A stretch of 64,000 nt of DNA, from contig NZ_CAJPVG010000011.1 of the NCBI RefSeq assembly GCF_905397375.1, positions 1 through 64,000 of the forward strand, written 5' to 3'. How positions within the stretch are numbered: the stretch's first letter is position 1; the number at the start of each line of letters is the position of its first letter. The stretch comes from Ralstonia mannitolilytica. Its GTDB lineage: Bacteria > Pseudomonadota > Gammaproteobacteria > Burkholderiales > Burkholderiaceae. Positions 7,927-16,320 of the stretch are shown in pieces. Below the pieces are notes generated by a model. The model saw only the letters and a program-made list of their open reading frames with translations, was not told the DNA's origin and made no database searches. A program made the translations under genes and the position numbers.

Positions 7927-9351
7927 CTGAACACGCTCAACGTCGAGTACCGCAAGGTCGAGGCGCTGATTCCCTACGCCCGCAACCCGCGCACGCACAC
8001 CGACGAGCAGGTGGCCAAGATCGCGGCCAGCATCGTCGAGTACGGCTGGACGAACCCGGTGCTGGTGGACGGCGACAACGGCATCATCGCGGGCCACGGC
8101 CGTTTGGCTGCCGCGCGCAAGTTGGGACTGGATCGGGTGCCGGTCATCGAACTGGCGCACCTGTCGCCGACGCAGAAGCGCGCCTACGTCATCTCCGACA
8201 ACCGGCTGGCGCTCGATGCGGGCTGGAACGGGGAACTACTGGCGCTGGAACTGGCCGAGCTGTCCGAGGCCGGGTACGACCTTGGGCTGACCGGTTTCGA
8301 GGATGCCGAGATCGAGGCACTGCTCGCCGACGACGTGGTCTCCGATGAGGCCGACCAGGAGCAGCAGGACGCAACGGACGGCGACGAACCGGACGCCGCT
8401 GACGACGTGCCGGATGCACCCGTGGTGCCGGTGTCGCGCACCGGCGATGTCTGGGCCATCGGCCAGCATCGCCTGATCTGCGGCGACGCGACCGACCGTG
8501 CCGTGGTCGGCACGCTGATGCAAGGCGGCGACATGGCTCGCCTGTGCTTCACCTCACCGCCTTACGGCAATCAGCGTGACTACACCTCGGGCGGCATCGC
8601 CGACTGGGATGGCCTGATGCGCGGCGTGTTCGCCCATCTGCCGATGGCTCAGGATGGCCAGGTGCTGGTCAACCTCGGGCTGATCCACCGCGACAACGAG
8701 GTCATCCCGTATTGGGATGCGTGGCTCGGTTGGATGCGCCAGCAGGGCTGGCGGCGTTTCGCGTGGTACGTCTGGGATCAGGGCCCGGGCATGCCCGGCG
8801 ACTGGGCGGGCCGCTTCGCGCCGAGCTTCGAATTCGTTTTTCACTTCAACCGCCAGAGCCGCAAGCCGAACAAGATCGTGCCGTGCAAGCATGCTGGCCA
8901 GGAATCGCACCTGCGTGCTGACGGGTCGTCCACGGCCATGCGCGGCAAGGATGGCGAGGTGGGCGGCTGGACGCACAAGGGCCAGCCGACACAGGACACC
9001 CGCATTCCCGACTCGGTGATCCGTGTGATGCGCCACAAGGGCAAGATCGGGCAGGACATCGACCACCCGGCCGTGTTCCCGGTCGCGCTGCCGGAGTTCG
9101 TCATCGAGGCCTACACCGATTCGGGCGACATCGTGTTCGAGCCCTTCGGTGGCAGCGGCACGACGATGCTGGCTACAGAGCGCACCGGTCGGATCTGTCG
9201 CACGGTCGAGATCGCGCCGGAGTACGTCGATGTCGCCATCAAGCGCTTCCGCCAGAACCATCCCGGCGTGCCCATCACGCTGCTGGCCACGGGCCAGTCC
9301 TTCGACGACGTTGCCAAGGAACGTCTGGCCACCACGGAGGCCGTGCAATGA
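7927..9351 (+). CDS. ParB-domain DNA methyltransferase with TSPPY motif
   Basis: About 474 residues. The N-terminal 110 residues are a ParB/sulfiredoxin-like domain (LIPYARNPRTHTDEQV, then GHGRLAAARKLG). An acidic Asp-rich linker follows (about 150-180). The rest is a beta-class methyltransferase with TSPPYGNQRDY as the catalytic loop and EPFGGSGTTMLA as the AdoMet site. TSPPY is typical of N4-cytosine enzymes. The start is set at a CTG at 7927, 6 nt after GAGGAA; the neighbouring paralogue begins 14 residues before the same LPYARN motif, which puts the start at about 7924-7927. An ATG at 7777 in the same frame would read through a terminator hairpin. The product may protect phage DNA from host restriction. 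Confidence 0.8.
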   Translation: MNTLNVEYRKVEALIPYARNPRTHTDEQVAKIAASIVEYGWTNPVLVDGDNGIIAGHGRLAAARKLGLDRVPVIELAHLSPTQKRAYVISDNRLALDAGWNGELLALELAELSEAGYDLGLTGFEDAEIEALLADDVVSDEADQEQQDATDGDEPDAADDVPDAPVVPVSRTGDVWAIGQHRLICGDATDRAVVGTLMQGGDMARLCFTSPPYGNQRDYTSGGIADWDGLMRGVFAHLPMAQDGQVLVNLGLIHRDNEVIPYWDAWLGWMRQQGWRRFAWYVWDQGPGMPGDWAGRFAPSFEFVFHFNRQSRKPNKIVPCKHAGQESHLRADGSSTAMRGKDGEVGGWTHKGQPTQDTRIPDSVIRVMRHKGKIGQDIDHPAVFPVALPEFVIEAYTDSGDIVFEPFGGSGTTMLATERTGRICRTVEIAPEYVDVAIKRFRQNHPGVPITLLATGQSFDDVAKERLATTEAVQ

Positions 9352-10616
9352 ACGCATCCTGGTTGGCCGACAAGATCGAGCAGTGGCCAACGGACAAACT
9401 GCTGCCCTACGCCCGCAACGCGCGCACCCACTCGGATGAACAGGTGGCGCAGATCGCCGCCTCGATTGCTGAGTTCGGCTTCACCAATCCGATCCTGGCG
9501 GGTAGCGACGGCGTGATCGTCGCCGGGCACGGTCGGCTCGCCGCTGCCCAGAAGCTGGGCTTGGAGATCGTGCCGGTGGTCGTGCTCGATCACCTGAGCC
9601 CCACCCAGCGCCGGGCGCTGGTCATCGCAGACAACCGCATTGCCGAGAACGCGGGCTGGGATGATGCGATGCTGCGCATCGAGATCGCGGCCCTGCAGGA
9701 CGATGACTTCGACCTGTCGTTGACCGGCTTCGATGCCGATGCGCTGGCCGATTTGATGGCGGGCGACGAGCCGGAGGGCGAAGGTCAGTCCGACGACGAT
9801 GCCGTGCCCGAGGTGGCCGAGACGCCGGTCTCGCGCCCGGGCGACGTCTGGCTGCTCGGTGGTCATCGCCTACTGTGCGGCGACTCCATCCTGGCCGAAA
9901 GCTACGAGCGCGTGCTGGACGGCGAGCAGGTGGACATGGTGTTCACCGACCCGCCGTACAACGTGAACTATGCCAACAGCGCCAAGGACAAGATGCGCGG
10001 CAAGGACCGCGCGATCCTGAACGACAACCTGGGCGACGGCTTCTACGACTTCTTGCTGGCGGCGCTGACGCCGACCATCGCCAATTGCAGGGGTGGCGTC
10101 TACGTGGCGATGTCGTCCAGCGAACTGGATGTGTTGCAGGCGGCGTTCCGCGCTGCCGGTGGTCACTGGTCGACCTTCATCATCTGGGCGAAGAACACTT
10201 TCACGCTGGGCCGCGCTGACTACCAGCGCCAGTACGAGCCGATCCTGTACGGATGGCCCGAGGGCGCGCAGCGCCACTGGTGCGGAGACCGCGACCAGGG
10301 CGACGTCTGGAACATCAAGAAGCCGCAGAAGAACGACCTGCATCCGACGATGAAGCCGGTGGAGTTGGTTGAGCGGGCGATCCGCAATTCCAGCCGTCCC
10401 GGCAACGTGGTGCTCGACCCGTTCGGTGGCTCCGGCACGACGCTGATCGCCGCCGAGAAATCAGGGCGGCTGGCGCGGCTGATCGAACTCGACCCCAAGT
10501 ACGTCGATGTGATCGTGCGCCGCTGGCAGGACTGGACCGGCAAGCAAGCCGCCCGCGAGGCGGATGGCATGGCGTTCGATCAGGTGGCCAGCGACTCGTC
10601 GGTGATCTCGCAGTGA
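9348..10616 (+). CDS. ParB-domain DNA methyltransferase with DPPY motif
   Basis: 422 residues, with a 4-bp overlap (ATGA) with the upstream methyltransferase. It has the same layout: ParB-like domain (LLPYARNARTHSDEQ, GHGRLAAAQKLG) to about residue 110, acidic linker, then the catalytic domain. Here the catalytic loop is FTDPPYNVNY and the AdoMet loop DPFGGSGTTLIA. DPPY is usual for N6-adenine enzymes, so the pair may modify different bases. The two genes look like an old tandem duplication. No endonuclease gene is adjacent, so these are orphan phage methyltransferases, probably for antirestriction or regulation. Confidence 0.88.
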   Translation: MNASWLADKIEQWPTDKLLPYARNARTHSDEQVAQIAASIAEFGFTNPILAGSDGVIVAGHGRLAAAQKLGLEIVPVVVLDHLSPTQRRALVIADNRIAENAGWDDAMLRIEIAALQDDDFDLSLTGFDADALADLMAGDEPEGEGQSDDDAVPEVAETPVSRPGDVWLLGGHRLLCGDSILAESYERVLDGEQVDMVFTDPPYNVNYANSAKDKMRGKDRAILNDNLGDGFYDFLLAALTPTIANCRGGVYVAMSSSELDVLQAAFRAAGGHWSTFIIWAKNTFTLGRADYQRQYEPILYGWPEGAQRHWCGDRDQGDVWNIKKPQKNDLHPTMKPVELVERAIRNSSRPGNVVLDPFGGSGTTLIAAEKSGRLARLIELDPKYVDVIVRRWQDWTGKQAAREADGMAFDQVASDSSVISQ

Positions 10617-10945
10617 ATCACGAAGCCCGTCAGGTAGGGCAGACCGCGCGGGATGCCGTATTGCTTGCTGGTCTGGCGTCCAATCGTCCAGCCCATCCAC
10701 TGTCGGGTGGCGGCGTTGATCGCGTCCGCCAAGGTCTGGCCCCGGTACAGCCCGTTCTGAACCTCGTCGGCAAAGTGGCGGCCGTGTCGGCTGTCGAGGA
10801 AGATCCGCACCGATTCTAGGGGCTGGCCGGTGGCGTCCGAAATGGCGTTCATCGCCAAGGGCCACGCAGCGCTGGCGTGCTCGTTCATCGTGCCCCAAAA
10901 GCCCCAGGCTTCGTTCTGGGTGGCAGGGATCTGGTTGGTGGTCAT
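10580..10945 (-). CDS. Hypothetical phage protein, first of three leader-repeat genes
   Basis: 121 residues on the minus strand, with a good ribosome site (AAGGAG) 7 bases before ATG. Its 3' end overlaps the methyltransferase gene by 37 bp, tail to tail. No known motif is visible; it has several Trp and a YGIPRGLPYLTGF stretch near the C-terminus. A leader repeat shared with the two following minus-strand genes lies upstream at about 10969-11012. Conservation of that leader supports a real gene. I do not recognise the function. Confidence 0.6.
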   Translation of the reverse strand: MTTNQIPATQNEAWGFWGTMNEHASAAWPLAMNAISDATGQPLESVRIFLDSRHGRHFADEVQNGLYRGQTLADAINAATRQWMGWTIGRQTSKQYGIPRGLPYLTGFVIHCEITDESLAT

Positions 10946-11042
10946 CTCGGGCTCCTTCGGGTTGATCGTTGCGACGTCCGTAGTAACGCGCAGTTCGATT
11001 GAGAAGCCAAGCGCCGCTTGGCCTCTTTCTCGATCTTTCTGA

Positions 11043-11573
11043 TCAAGCGATGCGGTAGACCCGCTCGCTGCCCTGAGCCTTGTCCGAGACGATGGTCAGG
11101 CCGAGTTTCTTCTTGAAGGCTCCGGCGAAGGTGCCGCGCACCGTGTGCGCCTGCCAGCCCGTGGCGTCGCAGATCTGGCGCACCGTCGCGCCCTCTGCGC
11201 GCTGCAGCATCCGGATGACTTCGGCCTGCTTGCTGTTTTCGCGGGTGCGCGGCTTGGCCTGCGTGGTCTTGTCCTGGGCCCACTCGGCCTCGGCGGCCGT
11301 CACGGCGGCCTCGATCTCCGGGTCGGCGTCCAGGGGCGCGGGGGCGGATTCGGGCGCGGGACGGGCGCGACCCATCGCGTCGTAGCCCTCGGCGGCGACG
11401 AACCAGTCGTTGCCGTCGGTGGTGATCAGGGCGCGGTTGAACAGGCCGTCGAGCACCTTCTTGCGTGCGCCGCCTTTGATGTTGTCAGGGAACCAGTCGA
11501 TCTTGCCGCCGGTGTGTTCGAGGGCGTAGGCCAGGATCGCGTGCTGGGCCGGGGTCAGTTGGCTGGTGGTCAT
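11043..11573 (-). CDS. DUF3489 domain protein
   Basis: 176 residues from ATG at 11573, preceded by AAGGAGCAGCAA. The C-terminal 80 residues (KQAEVIRMLQRAEGATVRQIC, then GWQAHTVRGTFAGAFKKKLG and a final ERVYRIA) are the DUF3489 domain, a winged-helix-like module common in phages and integrative elements. The N-terminal part (HAILAYALEHTGGKIDWF) is also typical of these proteins. The middle is a Pro/Ala-rich linker. It is probably a DNA-binding accessory protein; its target is unknown. The second copy of the leader repeat lies upstream. Confidence 0.8.
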   Translation of the reverse strand: MTTSQLTPAQHAILAYALEHTGGKIDWFPDNIKGGARKKVLDGLFNRALITTDGNDWFVAAEGYDAMGRARPAPESAPAPLDADPEIEAAVTAAEAEWAQDKTTQAKPRTRENSKQAEVIRMLQRAEGATVRQICDATGWQAHTVRGTFAGAFKKKLGLTIVSDKAQGSERVYRIA

Positions 11574-11662
11574 TTGCTGCTCCTTCGGGGTGGTTGATGG
11601 GTGACGTGATGAACGCGCTGTTCGGCAGTGAAGCCAAGCACTTTCTGCTTGCCTTCGCCGCG

Positions 11663-11929
11663 TCAGTTGCTGGCGCGCAAGGCCCGCGCGCCTTCTTGGG
11701 CCAGGGTCAAGACCGCTGCTTGGAAGGTGACTTCGGCGATCCAAGGGGCGTCCTTGGCATCGGCCAATAGTTCGTCGACGACCTGTTTGGACTTCGCACG
11801 CATCGCCGCGCACGCCACGTCGAGCTGATCGTTGGATGCGCCGCGCACTTCGGGACAGATCCGGACGAATGCAGTCAGGGCCGCTTGTCCGAGCTTTTGT
11901 CCGAGTGAATCGATGGCTGTGGTGTTCAT
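11663..11929 (-). CDS. Small helical hypothetical protein
   Basis: 88 residues from ATG at 11929 (CAGGAG about 8 bases upstream); frame extension beyond that ATG lacks a ribosome site. It is Ala-rich and mostly helical, with no cysteine cluster except single residues in RICPEVR and DVACAAM. The third copy of the leader repeat lies upstream at about 11960-11999. I do not recognise the family. Gene calling is supported by the shared leader and by position between two similar genes and the terminase. Confidence 0.6.
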   Translation of the reverse strand: MNTTAIDSLGQKLGQAALTAFVRICPEVRGASNDQLDVACAAMRAKSKQVVDELLADAKDAPWIAEVTFQAAVLTLAQEGARALRASN

Positions 11930-12023
11930 CTGGTGACTCCTGAAACGTTGTTGGCGACGTCGTGATGAACGCGCTGTTCCAGAGAGAAGCCAAGCTGATT
12001 CCGGGGGAATGACGAACAAATGA

Positions 12024-12575
12024 ATGAAGGGGCCGCTGGTTCTCAAAATGGGCATCTCGATACGCGCTTACGCCCGCCACCGGGGCGTAACCGACACCGC
12101 TGTTCACAAGGCCATCCGGTCTGGGCGCATCACGCCGGAAGCTGACGGCACCATCGACGCCGACCGCGCGGATCGGGAGTGGGCACGCAACTCGGATGCT
12201 CCCAAGGCGGGGACGCGCGCCAAGGCCACGAAGGTCGCCGTACCGGAAGGCGGTGGCGACGGTCCCGCCGCCCTTCCTGCTGGCGGTGCGTCGCTGCTTC
12301 AGGCGCGCACGGTCAACGAGGTGGTCAAGGCGCAGACGAACAAGGTGCGGCTGGCCCGGCTCAAGGGCGAGCTGGTGGATCGGCCGCAGGCCATCGCCCA
12401 TGTCTTCAAGCTGGCGCGCTCCGAGCGCGATGCGTGGCTGAACTGGCCCGCTCGCATCTCCGCGCAGATGGCGGCCAAGCTCGGGGTCGCCCCGCACACG
12501 ATGCATGTCGCGCTCGAGGCCGCCGTGCGCGAGCACTTGCAGGAACTTGGCGATCTGCGCCCGCGCGTGGACTGA
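12024..12575 (+). CDS. Phage terminase small subunit (Nu1-like)
   Basis: 183 residues; an ATG at 12048 (MGISIRAYARHRGV) is an alternative start and begins closer to the HTH. Residues 10-50 form a winged HTH (AYARHRGVTDTAVHKAIRSGRI) as in lambda Nu1. The middle is helical (ARTVNEVVKAQTNKVRLARLKGELV), and the C-terminal LNWPARISAQMAAKLG region fits the large-subunit contact segment. The small subunit binds the packaging site and hands DNA to the motor protein encoded 10 bp downstream. Confidence 0.85.
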   Translation: MKGPLVLKMGISIRAYARHRGVTDTAVHKAIRSGRITPEADGTIDADRADREWARNSDAPKAGTRAKATKVAVPEGGGDGPAALPAGGASLLQARTVNEVVKAQTNKVRLARLKGELVDRPQAIAHVFKLARSERDAWLNWPARISAQMAAKLGVAPHTMHVALEAAVREHLQELGDLRPRVD

Positions 12576-12585
12576 ACAGGAACAA

Positions 12586-14556
12586 ATGGACGTCGATTAC
12601 GAAGGCGCAGCCGAAATCGAACGCGCGTGGCGCGAAGGCTTGACGCCCGATCCGCTGCTCACGGTGTCCGAATGGTCGGATCGGCATCGGATGCTCTCCA
12701 GCAAGGCATCCGCCGAACCGGGCCGCTGGCGCACCATCCGCACGCCGTACCTGAAGGCCATCATGGATTGCCTGTCCCCGACCTCGCCGGTCGAGCGCGT
12801 GGTGTTCATGAAGGCTGCCCAGCTCGGCGCGACCGAGATGGGATCGAACTGGGTCGGCTACGTCATCCACCATGCGCCGGGCCCGATGATGGCGGTCTGG
12901 CCAACGGTCGAGATGGCCAAGCGCAACTCCAAGCAGCGCATCGACCCGCTGATCGAGGAATCGGGCGTGCTGGCCGAGCTGATCGCTCCGGCTCGCTCGC
13001 GCGATTCGGGCAACACGATTCTGGCCAAGGAGTTTCGCGGCGGCGTGCTGGTGATGACCGGCGCGAACAGCGCGGTCGGCCTGCGCTCGATGCCGGTGCG
13101 CTACCTGTTCCTCGACGAGGTGGACGGCTACCCGCTGGACGTCGAGGGCGAAGGCGACGCGATCTCGCTGGCGGAGGCGCGCACGCGCACCTTCGCGCGC
13201 CGGAAGATCTTCATCGTTTCCACGCCGACGATCTCGGGCGCATCGGCCATCGAGCGCGAGTACGAGGCCAGCGACCAGCGCCGCTACTTCGTGCCGTGCC
13301 CGCATTGCTCGCACCGGCAGTGGCTGCGCTTCGAGCAGTTGCGCTGGGACAAGGGCGCGCCGGAGACGGCGGCCTATGTCTGCGAATCCTGCGACACCGC
13401 GATTGCGGAGCACCACAAGACGTGGATGCTCGAACACGGCGAGTGGCGCGCGATGGTCGAGGACGGTGCGCCGCGCACGGCGGGCTTTCACCTGTCCTCG
13501 CTCTACAGCCCGGTGGGCTGGCGCGCGTGGCGCGACATCGCCGCCGCGTGGGAGGCCGCCGTCAACAAGGAGTCCGGCTCGGCGGCGGCGATCAAGACCT
13601 TCAAGAACACCGAACTCGGCGAGACGTGGGTCGAGGAAGGCGAAGCGCCCGACTGGCAGCGGCTGGTCGAACGCCGCGAGGACTACCGCATCGGCAGCGT
13701 GCCACTGGGCGGCTTGCTGCTCGTGGGCGGCGCGGACGTGCAGAAGGATCGCATCGAAGCCTCGGTCTGGGCGTTCGGACGCGGTAAGGAAGCATGGCTC
13801 GTCGAGCACCGCGTGCTGATGGGCGACACAGCGCGCGAGCAGGTGTGGAAACGGCTCGCCGAGATGCTCGACGAAACCTGGACGCACGCCACGGGTGCGG
13901 CGATGCCGCTGGCACGCTTCGCGCTGGACACCGGCTTTGCGACGCAGGAAGCCTACGCCTTCGTGCGCGCCTGCCGCGATGCACGCGTGATGGCCGTCAA
14001 GGGCGCATCGCGCGGCGCGGCGCTGATCGGCACGCCGACTGCGGTCGATGTCTCGCGCGACGGGAAGAAGCTGCGCCGTGGCATCAAGGTATTCACCGTC
14101 GCGGTCGGCATCGCCAAGCTGGAGCTTTACAACAACCTGCGCAAGGCGGCCAACGTCGGCGAGGACGGCGTCACCTCGACGTTCCCCGCAGGCTTCGTCC
14201 ACCTGCCCAAGATCGACGCGGAGTTCATCCAGCAGCTCTGCGCCGAACAACTGATCACCCGCCGCGACCGCAACGGCTTCCCCGTGCGCGAATGGCAAAA
14301 GATGCGCGAGCGCAACGAGGCGCTCGACTGCTACGTCTACGCCCGCGCCGCCGCAGCGGCAGCAGGGCTGGATCGCTTCGAGGAGCGCCACTGGCGTGAA
14401 TTGGAGCGGCAACTCGGCATGGAGCGTCCACCGGACGAATCACCGCCGCTCGAACCGACACATCCCGACGAGGCCACCCACAGCGGTGGCCTTTCTGTTT
14501 CTGGCACCCGCAATGGCGGCCGGCGCGTGATCAAGAGCCGCTGGTTGACGCGATGA
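12586..14556 (+). CDS. Phage terminase large subunit (GpA family)
   Basis: 656 residues from ATG 12586. The ATPase half shows a modified Walker A, KAAQLGATE (residues 76-84), and a Walker B, YLFLDEVDGY. A zinc-ribbon-like pair follows (CPHCSH and CESCDT). The C-terminal half should be the nuclease, with GGADVQKDRIE and LDTGFATQEAY as acidic strands. It is the GpA family that cuts cos ends and packages DNA. The last 30 residues sit over a hairpin with a T-rich tail (14472-14500). Confidence 0.92.
   Translation: MDVDYEGAAEIERAWREGLTPDPLLTVSEWSDRHRMLSSKASAEPGRWRTIRTPYLKAIMDCLSPTSPVERVVFMKAAQLGATEMGSNWVGYVIHHAPGPMMAVWPTVEMAKRNSKQRIDPLIEESGVLAELIAPARSRDSGNTILAKEFRGGVLVMTGANSAVGLRSMPVRYLFLDEVDGYPLDVEGEGDAISLAEARTRTFARRKIFIVSTPTISGASAIEREYEASDQRRYFVPCPHCSHRQWLRFEQLRWDKGAPETAAYVCESCDTAIAEHHKTWMLEHGEWRAMVEDGAPRTAGFHLSSLYSPVGWRAWRDIAAAWEAAVNKESGSAAAIKTFKNTELGETWVEEGEAPDWQRLVERREDYRIGSVPLGGLLLVGGADVQKDRIEASVWAFGRGKEAWLVEHRVLMGDTAREQVWKRLAEMLDETWTHATGAAMPLARFALDTGFATQEAYAFVRACRDARVMAVKGASRGAALIGTPTAVDVSRDGKKLRRGIKVFTVAVGIAKLELYNNLRKAANVGEDGVTSTFPAGFVHLPKIDAEFIQQLCAEQLITRRDRNGFPVREWQKMRERNEALDCYVYARAAAAAAGLDRFEERHWRELERQLGMERPPDESPPLEPTHPDEATHSGGLSVSGTRNGGRRVIKSRWLTR
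14472..14500 (+). terminator. Terminator-like hairpin inside the end of the terminase gene
   Basis: GGCCACC at 14472-14478 pairs with GGTGGCC at 14485-14491, followed by TTTCTGTTTCT. It lies within the coding region of the large terminase subunit, about 60 bp before its stop. It could reduce read-through from packaging to head genes, or be silent when ribosomes cover it. Confidence 0.4.
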
Positions 14557-14566
14557 GAGAAGACCT

Positions 14567-14773
14567 TTGACCTACACCACCACCCAACTCGATGTGCTCA
14601 AGCGCGCGCTGGCCACTGGCGAGCGCCGCGTGAGCTTCGGCGACAAGACGGTCGAGTACCGCTCGGTCGAAGAACTGCAGGTCGCCATTCGCACCGTCGA
14701 AGCGGAACTTGCGCGCAACGTCGGTCGTAGCGCCACGCGCCAGATCCGCGTCACCACGGACAAGGGATTCTGA
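14567..14773 (+). CDS. gpW-like head-tail joining protein
   Basis: 68 residues, starting with TTG at 14567. The pattern TTTQLDVLKRALATGERRVSFGDKTVEYRS with a helical second half is that of lambda gpW, which binds under the portal and completes the head after packaging. The position between terminase and portal is the same as in lambda. It ends one base before the GTG of the portal gene. Confidence 0.85.
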   Translation: MTYTTTQLDVLKRALATGERRVSFGDKTVEYRSVEELQVAIRTVEAELARNVGRSATRQIRVTTDKGF

Positions 14774-14774
14774 A

Positions 14775-16298
14775 GTGGCGTGGTTCGCGCAAACCGTTCG
14801 CCGCTTGTTCGGCGCGTCGCCGGTGCATGAGGCCGCTGGCCGTGGCCGACGCTCGCTGGCATGGATGCCCGGCAATCCCGGCGCAGTCGCCGCGATGCTG
14901 GCGACCCACACCGACCTGCGCATCAAAAGCCGCGACCTCGTGCGTCGCAATGCGTGGGCGCAGGCCGCGCTCGACGCCTTCGTCGCCAACGCCGTCGGCA
15001 CCGGCATCAAGCCGCAGAGCCTGTCGGGCGACGAGCAGTTCAAGGCCGACGTGCAGGCGCTGTGGCGCGACTGGACGGAGGAAGCCGACGCGGCGGGCCA
15101 GACCGATTTCTACGGCCTGCAAGCCTTGGCCTGCCGCTCGATGCTCGAAGGCGGCGAATGCCTGATCCGGTTGCGACCGCGCCGTGTCGAGGATGGATTG
15201 GCCGTGCCCTTGCAGCTTCAACTGCTGGAGTCGGAGCACCTGCCGATCTACCTCAACACCGATCTGCCCTCCGGCAACGTGGTGCGCTCGGGCATCGAGT
15301 TCGATGCACTGGGCCGCCGTGTGGCCTATCACTTGTACCGCTCGCATCCGGAGGATGGTCGGCTCGCGCCGATGTCTGGCCAGGGCGGGATGGAGACCGT
15401 GCGCGTGGACGCGCGCGAGGTCATCCACCTCTACCGCGTGCTGCGTCCCGGCCAGATCCGCGGCGAGCCGTGGCTGTCGCGCGCGCTGGTCAAGCTCAAC
15501 GAACTCGACCAGTACGACGACGCCGAACTGGTGCGCAAGAAGACCGCCGCGATGTTCGCGGGCTTCGTCACGCGCCAGAACCCCGAGGACAACCTGATGG
15601 GCGAAGGCCCGGCAGATGGCGACGGCATCGCGCTCGCCGGGCTGGAGCCGGGCACGCTGCAGATTCTGGAGCCGGGCGAGGACATCAAGTTCTCCGATCC
15701 GGCGGACGTGGGCGGCTCGTATTCGGAGTTCCTGCGCACGCAGTTCCGCGCGGTCGCCGCCGCCATCGGCATCACCTACGAGCAACTGACCGGCGACCTG
15801 ACGGGCGTGAACTACTCGTCCATCCGCGCCGGACTGCTTGAGTTCCGCCGCCGCTGCGAGATGGTGCAGCACTCGGTGCTGGTCCATCAGATGTGTCGCC
15901 CGGTGTGGGCGACGTGGATGAAGCAGGCCGTGCTCGCGGGTGCGCTCGAAGCCCCGGGTTTCGCGCGCGGTGGGCCGGCGCGCCGCCGCCAGTACCTCGC
16001 CGTGAAGTGGATTCCGCAGGGCTGGCAGTGGGTCGATCCCGAGAAGGAATACAAGGCCATGCTGCTGGCGATCCGTGCGGGCCTGATGAGCCGCTCGGAA
16101 GCCATCTCGGCCAACGGCTACGACGCCGAAGACGTCGACCGCGAGATCGCCGCCGACAACAAGCGCGCCGACGACCTCGGCCTGATCTTCGATTCCGACC
16201 CTCGCTACACGTCGAAGGACGGCGCGAATGTGCGTGATGGGGCGGAACCCAACCGCAACGCCGCGCCCGACGCCACCGGCGGCGACTCCTCCGCCTGA
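14775..16298 (+). CDS. Phage portal protein (lambda GpB family)
   Basis: 507 residues from GTG 14775, one base after the gpW stop. The HTDLRIKSRDLVRRNAWAQ and YGLQALACRSMLEGGE segments, and the GVNYSSIRAGLLEFRRR region near residue 360, are typical of lambda-type portals. Twelve copies form the ring at one head vertex through which DNA passes. The C-terminal 30 residues are polar and probably disordered. No processing site is evident. Confidence 0.92.
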   Translation: MAWFAQTVRRLFGASPVHEAAGRGRRSLAWMPGNPGAVAAMLATHTDLRIKSRDLVRRNAWAQAALDAFVANAVGTGIKPQSLSGDEQFKADVQALWRDWTEEADAAGQTDFYGLQALACRSMLEGGECLIRLRPRRVEDGLAVPLQLQLLESEHLPIYLNTDLPSGNVVRSGIEFDALGRRVAYHLYRSHPEDGRLAPMSGQGGMETVRVDAREVIHLYRVLRPGQIRGEPWLSRALVKLNELDQYDDAELVRKKTAAMFAGFVTRQNPEDNLMGEGPADGDGIALAGLEPGTLQILEPGEDIKFSDPADVGGSYSEFLRTQFRAVAAAIGITYEQLTGDLTGVNYSSIRAGLLEFRRRCEMVQHSVLVHQMCRPVWATWMKQAVLAGALEAPGFARGGPARRRQYLAVKWIPQGWQWVDPEKEYKAMLLAIRAGLMSRSEAISANGYDAEDVDREIAADNKRADDLGLIFDSDPRYTSKDGANVRDGAEPNRNAAPDATGGDSSA

Positions 16299-16320
16299 CC
16301 GCTTTCCCCGAAGGATTCCC

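Larger units (their letters stand above)
10965..11999 (-). repeat. Three copies of a ~40-bp leader, one before each minus-strand gene
   Basis: On the minus strand each copy starts with GCTTGGCTTC, then a few variable bases, then GAAC(A/T)GCGCGTT, and continues with ACG and GTC elements to the ribosome site. Copy A lies at about 10969-11012, B at about 11598-11636 and C at about 11955-11999. A and B are preceded by CAAGC...GCTTG inverted repeats. They could be a shared promoter/operator, a leader RNA target or remnants of one duplicated gene start. Confidence 0.7.
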
